The position numbers were made by a program, and so were the translations under genes. From Candidatus Intricatilinea gracilis (GTDB lineage: Bacteria; Pseudomonadota; Gammaproteobacteria; Burkholderiales; Burkholderiaceae_C): 64,000 bases of DNA. Shown in pieces: positions 26,239 through 34,289 of this stretch (position 1 is its first letter; each line of letters starts with the position of its first letter). Below the pieces are notes generated by a model. It searched no databases. It was not told where the DNA came from and saw only the letters and a program-made list of their open reading frames with translations. The stretch covers positions 186,001 through 250,000 of the forward strand of contig JADJDQ010000021.1 of assembly GCA_016702605.1 (NCBI GenBank), in the 5' to 3' direction.

Positions 26239-27633
26239 ATGCAAGTCATTTCATCGGCCTTCAAGGCCTACGACATCCGCGGCATCGTCGGCCAGGCGCT
26301 GACCGTCGAATTTGCCGAACACCTCGGCCGCGCCTTCGGCAGCGAAGTGCTGGCCGCCGGCGACAGCGCCGTGGTCGTCGGCCGCGACGGCCGTGTCTCG
26401 GGCCCCGAGCTGGTCGACGGCCTCAAGCGTGGCCTGGCCGCCGTGGGTGTCGACGTGGTCGACATCGGCGCCGTCACCACGCCGATGGTCTATTACGTCG
26501 CCGCCACACGTGGTGTACACGGCTGCCGCAGCGGCATCCAGGTCACCGGCAGCCACAACCCCAAGGACTACAACGGTTTCAAGATGGTGCTGGCCGGTGT
26601 GGCCATCCATGGTGAAGCGATCCAGGCGCTGCGCCGTCGCATGGAGACAGAAAGCTACGCCGTGCCGCTGCGCGCCGGCCGCGTCGGCGCCATGGACATC
26701 GTGCCAGAATACAGCCACCGCATCACCAGCGACTGCAAGCTGGCGCGGCCGATGAAGATCGTCGTCGACTCGGGCAACGGCATCCCTGGCGCCACCTCGC
26801 CGGCCATCCTGCGGGCGCTGGGGTGTGAGGTGATCGACATCTACAGCCGCGTCGACGGCGATTTTCCGAACCATCACCCTGATCCGTCCAAGCTCGAGAA
26901 CCTGGCCGACCTGATCAAGATCGTGCACGCCACCGACGCCGAACTCGGTCTGGCCTTCGACGGCGACGGCGACCGCCTGGGCGTGGTCACACGCCAGGGC
27001 GAGGTGATCTTTCCGGACCGCCAGATGCTTCTGTTCGCGCGCGACATCCTGGCGCGCCAGCCCGGCGCCACCATCATCTACGACGTCAAGTGTTCACAAC
27101 GCCTGTCGGCCGGCATCCGCGACGCTGGCGGCGTGCCCATGATGTGGAAGACCGGCCATTCGCTGGTCAAGGCCAAGCTGCGCGAGACCGGCGCGCCCAT
27201 CGCCGGCGAGATGAGCGGCCACATCTTTTTTGGTGAACGCTGGTACGGCTTCGACGACGCCATGTACACCGCGGGGCGCCTGCTTGAGATCCTGTCGCGC
27301 AGTGCCGACCCGAGCGCCGTGTTGTCGGCGCTGCCGACGAGTTTTGCCACGCCCGAGCTCAACGTCGCCGTGCCCGGCGGCAACCAGCACGAGATCGTCG
27401 ACCAGCTGCTGGCGCGGGTGAACTTCCCCGGCGCCGAGATCGGCACCATCGACGGCCTGCGCGCCGACTACCCCGACGGCTTCGGCCTGATCCGCGCCAG
27501 CAACACCACGCCCGTGCTGGTGCTGCGTTTCGAAGGCCACACCGAGGCGGCGTTACACCGCATCCAGGCCGACTTCATGGCCGCGCTGCGCGAGGTGATG
27601 CCCGGCGCCGAAGTTCAGCAGGCGGCGCATTGA
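26239..27633 (+). CDS. manB: phosphomannomutase/phosphoglucomutase
   Basis: Interconverts hexose 6- and 1-phosphates, supplying GDP-mannose or UDP-glucose precursors for surface polysaccharides. It is an alpha-D-phosphohexomutase of 464 residues: the phosphoserine is Ser105 in QVTGSHNPKDYNGFK, the metal loop is AFDGDGDRLG, the sugar-specificity loop lies around GEMSGHIFF, and the phosphate-binding segment RASNTTPVLVLRFEG closes it. The AlgC/XanA type is most similar by motif. The ATG at 26239 gives MQVISSAFKAYDIRGIVG. A TACAAT at 26191-26196 may be its -10 box. It is followed by two lipopolysaccharide-core genes, which fits a role in supplying the envelope. Confidence 0.92.
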   Translation: MQVISSAFKAYDIRGIVGQALTVEFAEHLGRAFGSEVLAAGDSAVVVGRDGRVSGPELVDGLKRGLAAVGVDVVDIGAVTTPMVYYVAATRGVHGCRSGIQVTGSHNPKDYNGFKMVLAGVAIHGEAIQALRRRMETESYAVPLRAGRVGAMDIVPEYSHRITSDCKLARPMKIVVDSGNGIPGATSPAILRALGCEVIDIYSRVDGDFPNHHPDPSKLENLADLIKIVHATDAELGLAFDGDGDRLGVVTRQGEVIFPDRQMLLFARDILARQPGATIIYDVKCSQRLSAGIRDAGGVPMMWKTGHSLVKAKLRETGAPIAGEMSGHIFFGERWYGFDDAMYTAGRLLEILSRSADPSAVLSALPTSFATPELNVAVPGGNQHEIVDQLLARVNFPGAEIGTIDGLRADYPDGFGLIRASNTTPVLVLRFEGHTEAALHRIQADFMAALREVMPGAEVQQAAH

Positions 27634-27714
27634 AGCTGCCGGTCGTGCACCTTGGCCGGCTTGCGCAAGTGCTTGTGTCAAGCCCGGCCCCACCCGTCGC
27701 CGGATGATCGCCGG

Positions 27715-28854
27715 GTGATCTCGGTCCTCATCGTCAAACTCTCGTCGCTGGGCGACGTGATCCACGCCTTGCCCGTGGTGGCCGACATCCAGGCTGCCTG
27801 GCCCGGCGCACGCGTCGACTGGGTGGTTGAGCCCGGTTTTGCACCGTTGGTGCGGCGTGTGCACGGCATCGGCACGGTGATCGAGTGTGCTCAGCGGCGC
27901 TGGCGCAAACGCTGGTGGACGGCCGAGGTGCGCGCCGAGAAACGCGCGTTTCGCGCCGCCCTGCGTTGCCAGTCCTACGACGCCGTGCTCGACCTGCAGG
28001 GACTGACCAAATCGGCCCTGGTGGCGCGCCAGGCCCGCAAGACCGAGACCGGTCAACACATCGCCATGGGCAACCGTACCGACGGTTCCGGGTGGGAGGC
28101 CCCCACACGCTGGCTGGCCGACCGCGCCATCACACTCGACCCTGCGGTGCACGTGGTCGACCGCGGCCGCCTCTTTGCCGCCAAGGCGCTGGACTACGAA
28201 CTGGTCGGCGCGCCGCGTTACGGCTTGTCGCCTCATCCGGCGGACTTGGCCGATCTGCCCGCGTTGCCTCGAACCCGGCAAACGCCGCCGGCCGGGCCAT
28301 CAGATCGACACGCCGATGCGCACGGCCTGCCCGCCGCCGGCCCCGGCCTGCCCGCCGCACCCGGACCGATCGAAACCTCGACGCGCCCCACGGTCGTGTT
28401 CATCCACGGCACCTCGCGCGACGACAAGTTGTGGCCTGAGGCCGACTGGATCGCGCTCGGCCAGCGCCTCGTCGCCGCCGGCTGGTGTATCGCCCTGCCG
28501 CAAGGCAGCGACGCCGAAGGCGACCGCGCGCGCCGTCTGGCACAGGCCTGGGGCGAGGGCAACGCCGTCGTCTGGCCACGTATGGCGCTCGACGCCCTTT
28601 TCGACCACATGGCGCAAGCCCAGGCCGCCATCGGTGTCGACAGCGGCCTGTCGCACCTGGCCGTGGCGCTCGATCTGGCGCATGTGCAGCTCTACAACTT
28701 CCCCACTGCCTGGCGCACCGGCCCGCAGGCGCGCCACAGCCCGGCCGGTGTGGCGGCACATCTGCTGTCGGTGGGTGGTGATCACGTGCCTTCACTCGAC
28801 GAGGTCTGGCATGCCTGGCAACAGGTGGCCACGGCGCGGGGGCTGGTGTCTTGA
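27715..28854 (+). CDS. waaC: lipopolysaccharide heptosyltransferase I
   Basis: Adds the first heptose to Kdo2-lipid A on the cytoplasmic face of the inner membrane. A GT9 glycosyltransferase of 379 residues, starting with GTG at 27715 (VISVLIVKLSSLGDVIHALP, a very typical N-terminus). The donor-binding half has VFIHGTSRDDKLWPE and GVDSGLSHLAVALD. An extra Pro/Ala/Gly-rich insert of about 40 residues (near 180-220, from RTRQTPPAGPSD) separates the two domains and makes it longer than usual. The stop codon overlaps the TTG-initiated open frame of the following Kdo transferase gene. It belongs to a group with manB and waaA. Confidence 0.92.
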   Translation: MISVLIVKLSSLGDVIHALPVVADIQAAWPGARVDWVVEPGFAPLVRRVHGIGTVIECAQRRWRKRWWTAEVRAEKRAFRAALRCQSYDAVLDLQGLTKSALVARQARKTETGQHIAMGNRTDGSGWEAPTRWLADRAITLDPAVHVVDRGRLFAAKALDYELVGAPRYGLSPHPADLADLPALPRTRQTPPAGPSDRHADAHGLPAAGPGLPAAPGPIETSTRPTVVFIHGTSRDDKLWPEADWIALGQRLVAAGWCIALPQGSDAEGDRARRLAQAWGEGNAVVWPRMALDALFDHMAQAQAAIGVDSGLSHLAVALDLAHVQLYNFPTAWRTGPQARHSPAGVAAHLLSVGGDHVPSLDEVWHAWQQVATARGLVS

Positions 28855-29033
28855 ACAAGCGTGGACCTCGGCGCCTTGTTGGCGCGCCCACGCCGGGCGA
28901 CAAGGTCGGCACCACTGGCAACGCGGCGACGGGTTCATCGATGGCCACAGCCTCGACCGCGAGCACGCCGTCGCCTCTGTCAGCCCCCGGCGGTCGACCG
29001 GGCGACCTTGTTCGTGCCGAGGCGCCGCGCGCG

Positions 29034-30524
29034 ATGCCATCCGCCGCGCGCGCAGCATGGGCCCTGGCCGCCTGGGGCCTGGCGCTGCGCCTGCTCACCC
29101 CCGTGTTGCTGCTGCGCCTGTTGTGGCGGGCACGGCGCGAGCCGATGTACGGCGACCACATTGCAGAACGCCTCGGCCTGGGTGAACCGGTGGCGCCCGG
29201 CGCGGTGTGGATCCACGCCGTGTCGCTGGGTGAAACCCGTGCCGCCGAGCCACTCATCGCCGCCTTGCGCGAGCTGCGCCCCGGCCTGCGCCTGCTGCTC
29301 ACCCACGGCACCGCCACCGGTCGTGAGGCCGGCCTGCCGCTGCTGCGTGCGGGTGATGCCCAACGCTGGTTGCCCTTCGACCTGCCCGGCGCCACGGCGC
29401 GTTTCCTGCGCCGCCATCGCCCGGCCGTGGGTGTGTTGATGGAGACCGAAGTCTGGCCCCAACTGCAGGCCGCCGCGGCCCGTGCTGCTGTGCCCATGGT
29501 GCTGGCCAATGCGCGCCTGAGCGACAAGAGCCTGCGCCAGAGCCTGCGTTTCGACGCCCTGCTGCGCCCGGCCGCCGCCCGCATGACGCGTGTGCTGGCG
29601 CAGACCGAAGCCGACGCCGCACGCCTGCGGCTGGCGGGCGCGGGGGAGGGAGCCGGCTTGGGTGCGAGCTCGAGAGCAGCGCTGACCTCGGGCGCCGAAC
29701 CTCGAGCCAGCGGTCACATCACATCGGTCGTCAGTGTCGTCGGCAACCTCAAGTTCGACCTCATCCCCGAACCCACGCTGCTCGACCTGGGCCGGCGCTG
29801 GCGCACGGCCGTGGCACCGGGTCGCCCGGTGCTGCTGGCCGCCAGCTGGCGCGAGGGTGAAGACGAACCACTGCTCGCCGCCTGGGCCGCCCGCCTGCGC
29901 CTGCATGCCCAGGCGCAGGACGCCAGCTGTGCGCCGCTGCTGGTGCTGGTGCCGCGTCATCCGCAACGTTTCGACCAGGTCGCCAGCCTGGTCGAATCGG
30001 CCGGGCTGACCTTGTCGCGCCGCAGTGCCTGGTCTCGCGCCGGCGCCCGGGCCGCTGCCGAACCGGGCGCGGGTGGTGTCGAGCACGGCGTGGGGGCGTC
30101 AGCCGCGTCAGCCAGCGTGGTGAGTGATGTGTTGCCGCCGCCCGGTGCGGCGTCGGTCGACGTCTGGCTCGGTGATTCGATGCGCGAGATGCCCGCCTGG
30201 TACGCCCTGGCCGACGCCGCACTGCTCGGCGGCAGCTTCGCCCGCCTGGGTGGGCAAAACCTCATCGAGGCGGCAGCTTGCGGCTGCCCGGTGCTGATGG
30301 GCCCGCACACCTTCAATTTTGCCGCTGCGGCCGAACTGGCGATCGACGCTGGCGCGGCACAACGCGCCGACGACCTGGATCAGGCACTCGGCCTGGCGCA
30401 ACAACTGTTTTGTCATGCCGACGACCTGGCGCAACGCCGCGCCGCCGCGCTGGCCTTTGCCGGCGCTCACCAGGGTGCTGCCCGGCGCATCGCCGCCGCA
30501 GTGCTGGATTGCCTGCCGGCGTAG
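29034..30524 (+). CDS. waaA: 3-deoxy-D-manno-octulosonic acid transferase
   Basis: Transfers Kdo residues from CMP-Kdo to lipid IVA, at the inner membrane. The ATG at 29034 places the usual N-terminal anchor (LRLLTPVLLLRLLWRARREP) near the start; the frame is open upstream to a TTG at 28851 overlapping the waaC stop and an ATG at 28941, both possible. Motifs: GVLMETEVWPQL, RLSDKSLRQSLRF, VLLAASWREGEDE, GGSFARLGGQNLIEAAACG and GPHTFNF, all typical of KdtA. Even from 29034 it has 496 residues against 420-430 in relatives; the surplus is two Ala/Gly-rich inserts at about 201-225 and 330-360. Its position after waaC supports the call. Confidence 0.92.
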   Translation: MPSAARAAWALAAWGLALRLLTPVLLLRLLWRARREPMYGDHIAERLGLGEPVAPGAVWIHAVSLGETRAAEPLIAALRELRPGLRLLLTHGTATGREAGLPLLRAGDAQRWLPFDLPGATARFLRRHRPAVGVLMETEVWPQLQAAAARAAVPMVLANARLSDKSLRQSLRFDALLRPAAARMTRVLAQTEADAARLRLAGAGEGAGLGASSRAALTSGAEPRASGHITSVVSVVGNLKFDLIPEPTLLDLGRRWRTAVAPGRPVLLAASWREGEDEPLLAAWAARLRLHAQAQDASCAPLLVLVPRHPQRFDQVASLVESAGLTLSRRSAWSRAGARAAAEPGAGGVEHGVGASAASASVVSDVLPPPGAASVDVWLGDSMREMPAWYALADAALLGGSFARLGGQNLIEAAACGCPVLMGPHTFNFAAAAELAIDAGAAQRADDLDQALGLAQQLFCHADDLAQRRAAALAFAGAHQGAARRIAAAVLDCLPA

Positions 30525-30648
30525 GCCGACGCGACTGGCGCCGCTGCCGCCAGGCCGGTGCGGCACGGTCGGTCGGTTGGTTGGTCAGCGCCCCTGGGGC
30601 AACCTTGAATTGATCTCGCCGTCCGGGCTGACGTATCGTGTACACGTC

Positions 30649-30918
30649 ATGCCCCGCATCGTTGTTGCCCCGCATCTGCGCCACCACGTCGACTTCCCCA
30701 GCCAGCAGGTGGCTGGTCGCACGGTGGGTGAAGCCCTGCATGCCGCGTTTGCCATCGCGCCGCGCCTGCGTGGTTATGTGCTCGACGACCAGGGCCGGCT
30801 GCGCCAACACGTGTTCGTGTTCGTCGACGGCCGGCGTGTACGCGACCGCGACACCCTGGCCGACCCGGTTGGCGACAACAACGAGGTGCAACTTTTCCAG
30901 GCCCTGACCGGCGGTTGA
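30649..30918 (+). CDS. MoaD/ThiS-like small protein with Gly-Gly C-terminus
   Basis: A protein of 89 residues with the features of a ubiquitin-like beta-grasp sulfur carrier. It has VDFPSQQVAGRTVGEALHA in the first half, HVFVFVDGRRVRDRDTLADP in the second, and the end NEVQLFQALTGG. The terminal Gly-Gly is the site that is adenylated and thiocarboxylated in MoaD and ThiS. No molybdopterin or thiamine gene is nearby; instead an Asp-box propeller gene follows after 117 bases in the same direction. Whether it carries sulfur, is conjugated to a protein, or only shares the fold cannot be told. The ATG at 30649 has no strong ribosome-binding site. Confidence 0.8.
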   Translation: MPRIVVAPHLRHHVDFPSQQVAGRTVGEALHAAFAIAPRLRGYVLDDQGRLRQHVFVFVDGRRVRDRDTLADPVGDNNEVQLFQALTGG

Positions 30919-31035
30919 GCGGGTGTTGTCGATCACGAGCCGGCTTGATCGTCGTGCACCAGTGCAGCCGATGGGTGCCAGCAACACCCTCGGCCCGCCG
31001 TGAATGCCCTCCATCCCGACCAGGAGACGACACCC

Positions 31036-32169
31036 ATGCAACCCACCCTCTGGATCGCCACCCGCAAGGGTCTGTTCTCGGCCCGCCCCGTTGCTGGCGG
31101 CAGCAGCACCTGGAAACTCGACGACCACATCAGCTTCCTCGGCGAACCCGTCAGCGCCGTGCTGGTCGACAAACGCCCGCTCGCCCGCGGCGAACCCGCC
31201 GCCCTGTACGCCGCACTTCGCCTCGGCCACTTCGGCTGCAAGCTGCATGTGTCGCGCGACGACGGCGCCAGCTGGACCGAACTGCCCGCACCGGTCTACC
31301 CGCCCAAACCGGCAGACGCCCGCCAGCCCAACGGTGAACCAGATCCCAACAGCTGGACCCTCGACACCATCTGGACCCTCGAGACCGGCGGCCCCGACCA
31401 GCCCGGCCGCCTGTGGGCCGGCACCGTGCCCGGCGGCCTGTTCAAGAGCGACGACGCCGGGCTGAGCTGGCAACTCGTCGAGTCCCTCTGGAACACCCCC
31501 GAACGCCCGCAATGGTTCGGCGGCGGCTACGACCAGCCGGGCGTCCACAGCGTGTGTGTCGACCCGCGCGACTCACGCGCCCTGCTCATCGCCGTGTCGT
31601 GCGGCGGCGTGTGGCGCAGCGACGACGACGGCGCCAGCTGGCGCCTCACCGGCGAAGGCCAACGCGCCGACTTCCTTCCCCCCGACCAGGCCGGCAACCT
31701 CGTCAACCAGGACCCCCACCGCGTGGTGCGCTGCCCCGACCGCCCGGACCGCCTGTGGATGCAGCACCACTGCGGCATCTTCCGCAGCGACGACGGCGGC
31801 GACCACTGGGTGCCCATCGACAACGCCGCCCCCTCGGGCTTCGGCTTTGCCGTCGCCGTCCACCCGCAGCACCCCGACACCGCCTGGTTCGTGCCCGCCA
31901 TCAAGGACCAGATCCGTGTGCCCGTCGACGCCCGCCTCGTCGTCACCCGCACCCGCAGCGCCGGCGCCGAGTTCGAACCCCTCGCCACCGGCCTGCCCAC
32001 CCCCAGCTGGGACCTCATCTACCGCCACGCCCTCGACATCTCCCTCGACGGCAGTACCCTCGCCATGGCCTCCACCACCGGCAGCGCCTGGATCACCCAA
32101 GACGGCGGCGAACACTGGCACACGCTGTCGGCCCACCTGCCACCAGTGGCGGCGGTGCGCCTGGCCTGA
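31036..32169 (+). CDS. Asp-box (BNR) beta-propeller protein
   Basis: A 377-residue protein built of repeats with Asp-box motifs of type S-x-D-x-G-x-x-W: SRDDGASW, SDDAGLSW, SDDDGASW, SDDGGDHW and TQDGGEHW. This is the fold of sialidases and sortilin-like propellers; annotated relatives are called exo-alpha-sialidase or glycosyl hydrolase, but the sialidase arginine triad is not evident and there is no signal peptide. It starts with MQPTLWIATRKGLFSARPV, the first propeller strand. A clear ribosome-binding site, AGGAGA at 31022-31027, precedes the ATG. It follows the MoaD/ThiS-like gene. Function unknown; I infer a cytoplasmic partner role. Confidence 0.82.
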   Translation: MQPTLWIATRKGLFSARPVAGGSSTWKLDDHISFLGEPVSAVLVDKRPLARGEPAALYAALRLGHFGCKLHVSRDDGASWTELPAPVYPPKPADARQPNGEPDPNSWTLDTIWTLETGGPDQPGRLWAGTVPGGLFKSDDAGLSWQLVESLWNTPERPQWFGGGYDQPGVHSVCVDPRDSRALLIAVSCGGVWRSDDDGASWRLTGEGQRADFLPPDQAGNLVNQDPHRVVRCPDRPDRLWMQHHCGIFRSDDGGDHWVPIDNAAPSGFGFAVAVHPQHPDTAWFVPAIKDQIRVPVDARLVVTRTRSAGAEFEPLATGLPTPSWDLIYRHALDISLDGSTLAMASTTGSAWITQDGGEHWHTLSAHLPPVAAVRLA

Positions 32170-32450
32170 GCCAGACCAAGGGGTGGCGTGGCAAGCACGC
32201 CATCTCGCGTCAGGGCGGATTGCCGGAATCGGCAAAAGGCGGTTGAATCAGGGCAAACACCGCTGGCCGGCCACCTGTACCCAGCGCGGGATTTGCCGGC
32301 AGTTTTGACAGGTGGTCAACCGTACGTCGAAAAGGGAGAAAGTCATGGCCAATCAATCACTTGGATGGACAACCAGGGCGCCCGTTCGGGCTCGGGTGAT
32401 CTTTTAGCGCGCGGCTTCTGGCGCGCTTCATAACAAAGGTAGGGATTGTC
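32170..32450. other. intergenic boundary of the low-GC accessory segment
   Basis: This 281-base gap holds a six-base hairpin just after the propeller gene (GGCGTG/CACGCC, 32185-32201), the small ORF at 32345 and the hairpin at 32406-32427. Base composition drops right after the second hairpin. No direct repeat, tRNA end or integrase remnant was seen at the boundary. Confidence 0.5.
32345..32407 (+). CDS. possible 20-codon small ORF
   Basis: ATG at 32345 has a good ribosome-binding site, GGGAG at 32334-32338, six bases before it. It encodes MANQSLGWTTRAPVRARVIF and stops with TAG at the base of a hairpin (AGCGCGC at 32406-32412 with GCGCGCT at 32421-32427). A TTGACA at 32305-32310 lies upstream, without a matching -10 box. 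It might be a leader peptide for the next gene or the stump of a gene cut by insertion. No family recognised. Confidence 0.25.
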   Translation: MANQSLGWTTRAPVRARVIF

Positions 32451-32858
32451 ATGTTGCATCGTCTCTTCCCCGTATTTCTATTAAGTTTCAGTATCTCACT
32501 TCCGGTCATCGCTGAAACTGAATGCGATGGATCAACGGCGCGTGGCTCGATTGCGTGCACCAAACCAACAGAGGAGCTTATTCGAGACCAACTTAAGGAG
32601 CAGTTGTCGACAATCAAAATGCTCATGCAGTCTGAAGGCTCGTTTGTTAGTCACGCTCAATACTTGAAGCTGTTTAATGATTCGCAGGTGGCCTGGGTCA
32701 ATTACATGGAGTCTCATTGTCGGCTCCAGGGAGTCTCGAAGAGTGGCCCGAATACTTGGTCTAGCTATTGGGCGCAACAATGCGAACTTCAAGCAATCGA
32801 TCAACGGATACAGGAGTTGGGGAAGCTTGAGAAGATATTGCGAATGGAAGAGGAATGA
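32451..32858 (+). CDS. secreted LprI-like (DUF1311) protein
   Basis: 135 residues. It has a signal peptide (residues 1-20, MLHRLFPVFLLSFSISLPVI, cleavage near AET). The mature part shows the spacing of the LprI/DUF1311 family: a helix containing AWVNYMESHC, then an aromatic stretch (WSSYWAQQCELQAIDQRI) with the second cysteine. In mycobacterial LprI this domain inhibits lysozyme; for this protein that is an inference only. Its ATG follows AGGTAGGG. Codon use and composition (near 45 percent GC) differ sharply from the core genes, suggesting transfer. An attC-like site starts 26 bases after the stop codon. Confidence 0.65.
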   Translation: MLHRLFPVFLLSFSISLPVIAETECDGSTARGSIACTKPTEELIRDQLKEQLSTIKMLMQSEGSFVSHAQYLKLFNDSQVAWVNYMESHCRLQGVSKSGPNTWSSYWAQQCELQAIDQRIQELGKLEKILRMEEE

Positions 32859-32883
32859 GCGTTCCAGTATGGAAATACATCAT

Positions 32884-32979
32884 CTCTAACATCTTGGTCA
32901 AGCTTACCGCCGAGAAGTTGCGCTTCTCTTTTTCCTCCGCCCCTTGAGTCCCGGCGGCCGGTTACCTCAAACGTTGGCA
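32884..32979 (+). mobile_element. integron attC-like recombination site
   Basis: A 96-base element with the layout of a cassette recombination site. The outer triplets are AAC in CTCTAAC (32884-32890) and GTT in GTTGGCA (32973-32979). The left inner box GGTCAAGC pairs with the right box GGTTACC (read in reverse) except for one extra C, matching the extrahelical base expected in the left box of attC. The inner parts ACCGCC and GGCGG also pair, with a variable central loop containing a GAGAAG/CTTCTC hairpin. The right end TACCTCAAACGTT is close to the common TAACTCAAGCGTT. The outermost bases outside the triplets fit the consensus poorly. Confidence 0.55.
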
Positions 32980-33002
32980 CCCCAAAGAAGCCGTACCCGA
33001 GT

Positions 33003-33668
33003 ATGACGTACAACATGGCCCTACTGAAGATACTTCCCGAGGAAGGTGCCGAGGACTTCTTGAATGGGTCGCTATACATGAATACCGCAACGTACTTCGG
33101 TCGAATTGACCGCACCGACGAAGTGCGATTCGATCCACATGATGGGGTACATGAAGCAATTCAAGCCGCAAGAGTTGAAATCATGGGAGGTAACGGAGAG
33201 TGGCTAGACCTGGGCGGCGTAAACAACCCTATAACAGTTCGCAATTATGCTTCGGAAAGGCTGAATGTTCTTTGTCTCTATATGATTTCGGATCGAGACT
33301 GCGATGCGTTTGACAGCAGGAATTTGTCCTTTGGTGACAAGGCAATTCTCATTAACAATGTGCCGCATTTCTTTGAGCGTCTACGCGCCGCCGCAGCAAG
33401 TGATGGCAAGAAGATTGGTGCCGGTCCAATTGAGTACATGGACAAAGCGACTCATAGCGGACGAATGGGTCCGTTTCGAAAGTTTCACATTCACTCCTAC
33501 CAAAACGAGTACAGGATAGTCGTAGACGGTGGAACCGGTAGTGCATGCCGGCTTGAAGTAGGCGACCTACGAGATATATCCGCCGTGATTGCAAGTTCAG
33601 GCATCCCGCAACTTTGGGCAGCAATGAGGAGAAGGGGGGCTCTGAAGAAAGTCGCACTAAGTGATTGA
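33003..33668 (+). CDS. protein of unknown function, 221 residues
   Basis: Not recognised. It looks like a complete soluble protein: no signal peptide and no membrane segment. The N-terminus ALLKILPEEGAEDFLNGSLY is followed by MNTATYFGRIDRTDEVRFDP, a pattern I associate with a loosely defined family of orphan proteins in accessory DNA; the rest has mixed alpha/beta character with a late EYRIVVDGGTG strand. The ATG at 33003 has no clear ribosome-binding site; the ATG at 33015 (MALLKILP) is an alternative. It begins 24 bases after the attC-like site, where a cassette gene would be expected to start. GC is near 50 percent, well below the core genes. Confidence 0.7.
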   Translation: MTYNMALLKILPEEGAEDFLNGSLYMNTATYFGRIDRTDEVRFDPHDGVHEAIQAARVEIMGGNGEWLDLGGVNNPITVRNYASERLNVLCLYMISDRDCDAFDSRNLSFGDKAILINNVPHFFERLRAAAASDGKKIGAGPIEYMDKATHSGRMGPFRKFHIHSYQNEYRIVVDGGTGSACRLEVGDLRDISAVIASSGIPQLWAAMRRRGALKKVALSD

Positions 33669-33787
33669 TTCACCGCAAGAATTTTTCGAGGGTGCGCGAC
33701 TTTCATCGAGACGTGTTGGCCGCAGTCCGACCACATCGCGGCCCAAATGCCTTGCCGGCGTCAGCTGCTCTGTTCCAACGTTCGGTC

Positions 33788-34128
33788 ATGTCACTGTTCA
33801 CCAAACTGCTCGTTCTATTCGCTGCATCGCTGTTTGCCGTCGTAGCGCTGCGATTGGCTGCTCTCGGGAATTGGCAAGGGGCAGTGTTTCTATCTTCCTT
33901 GCGGCGTTTGTGGCATTCATTGGTGCAGCCGGATGGTTTCACCGGAAGTTTCCACCTCCCGAAATGCCTGCTGGAGAATCTCAAGACTTATGGTCACAAG
34001 TCAGAAGGTTTTACGTCGCGTACCCTGGGTGGCCAGGCAAGATCGTCAGGTTCGGTTTGCCACTTCTATTCTTGGCCTCTATCCTTCCTAGGTTCATACA
34101 ACTTTTGAGATCATTAGATGTCCTGTAA
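33788..34128 (+). pseudogene. small membrane protein gene with a broken frame
   Basis: The frame from ATG 33788 begins MSLFTKLLVLFAASLFAVVA, a convincing first membrane helix, but continues after GNWQG into sequence without membrane character. The -1 frame from about 33880 gives SIFLAAFVAFIGAAGWFHRK, then a soluble loop (PAGESQDLWSQVRRFYVAYP) and a third helix (FGLPLLFLASILPRFIQLL), stopping at 34128. One base missing from the GGGG run at 33878-33881 would join them into a protein of about 113 residues with three helices. Family not recognised. Low GC like its upstream neighbours. Confidence 0.45.
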
Positions 34129-34289
34129 AGCGCCAAACTGTAAGCCTGGGTACCAGGTCTTGGTTCGCGATGTGCAGGATAAACACGTTCTTGGCGAGTG
34201 CGATGCACGGCAGCATCATGGGGTCCGCCTGCCCTGCGGTGGAGTAGGTCGCAATGGGCGAGGTCAAATGAATACCGAGGAGTTTCGTC

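Noticed and set aside
33660..33790. A second attC-like site before the broken membrane-protein gene
   Set aside because: The right end TTCCAACGTT and the nearby start codon look right, but no matching left half with AAC could be found at a suitable distance, so it is not called.
34131..34196. Inverted repeat CGCCAA/TTGGCG with an inner CCTGG/CCAGG hairpin, considered as a cassette site
   Set aside because: The outer triplets and inner boxes do not match attC; the arms are only six bases and could occur by chance.
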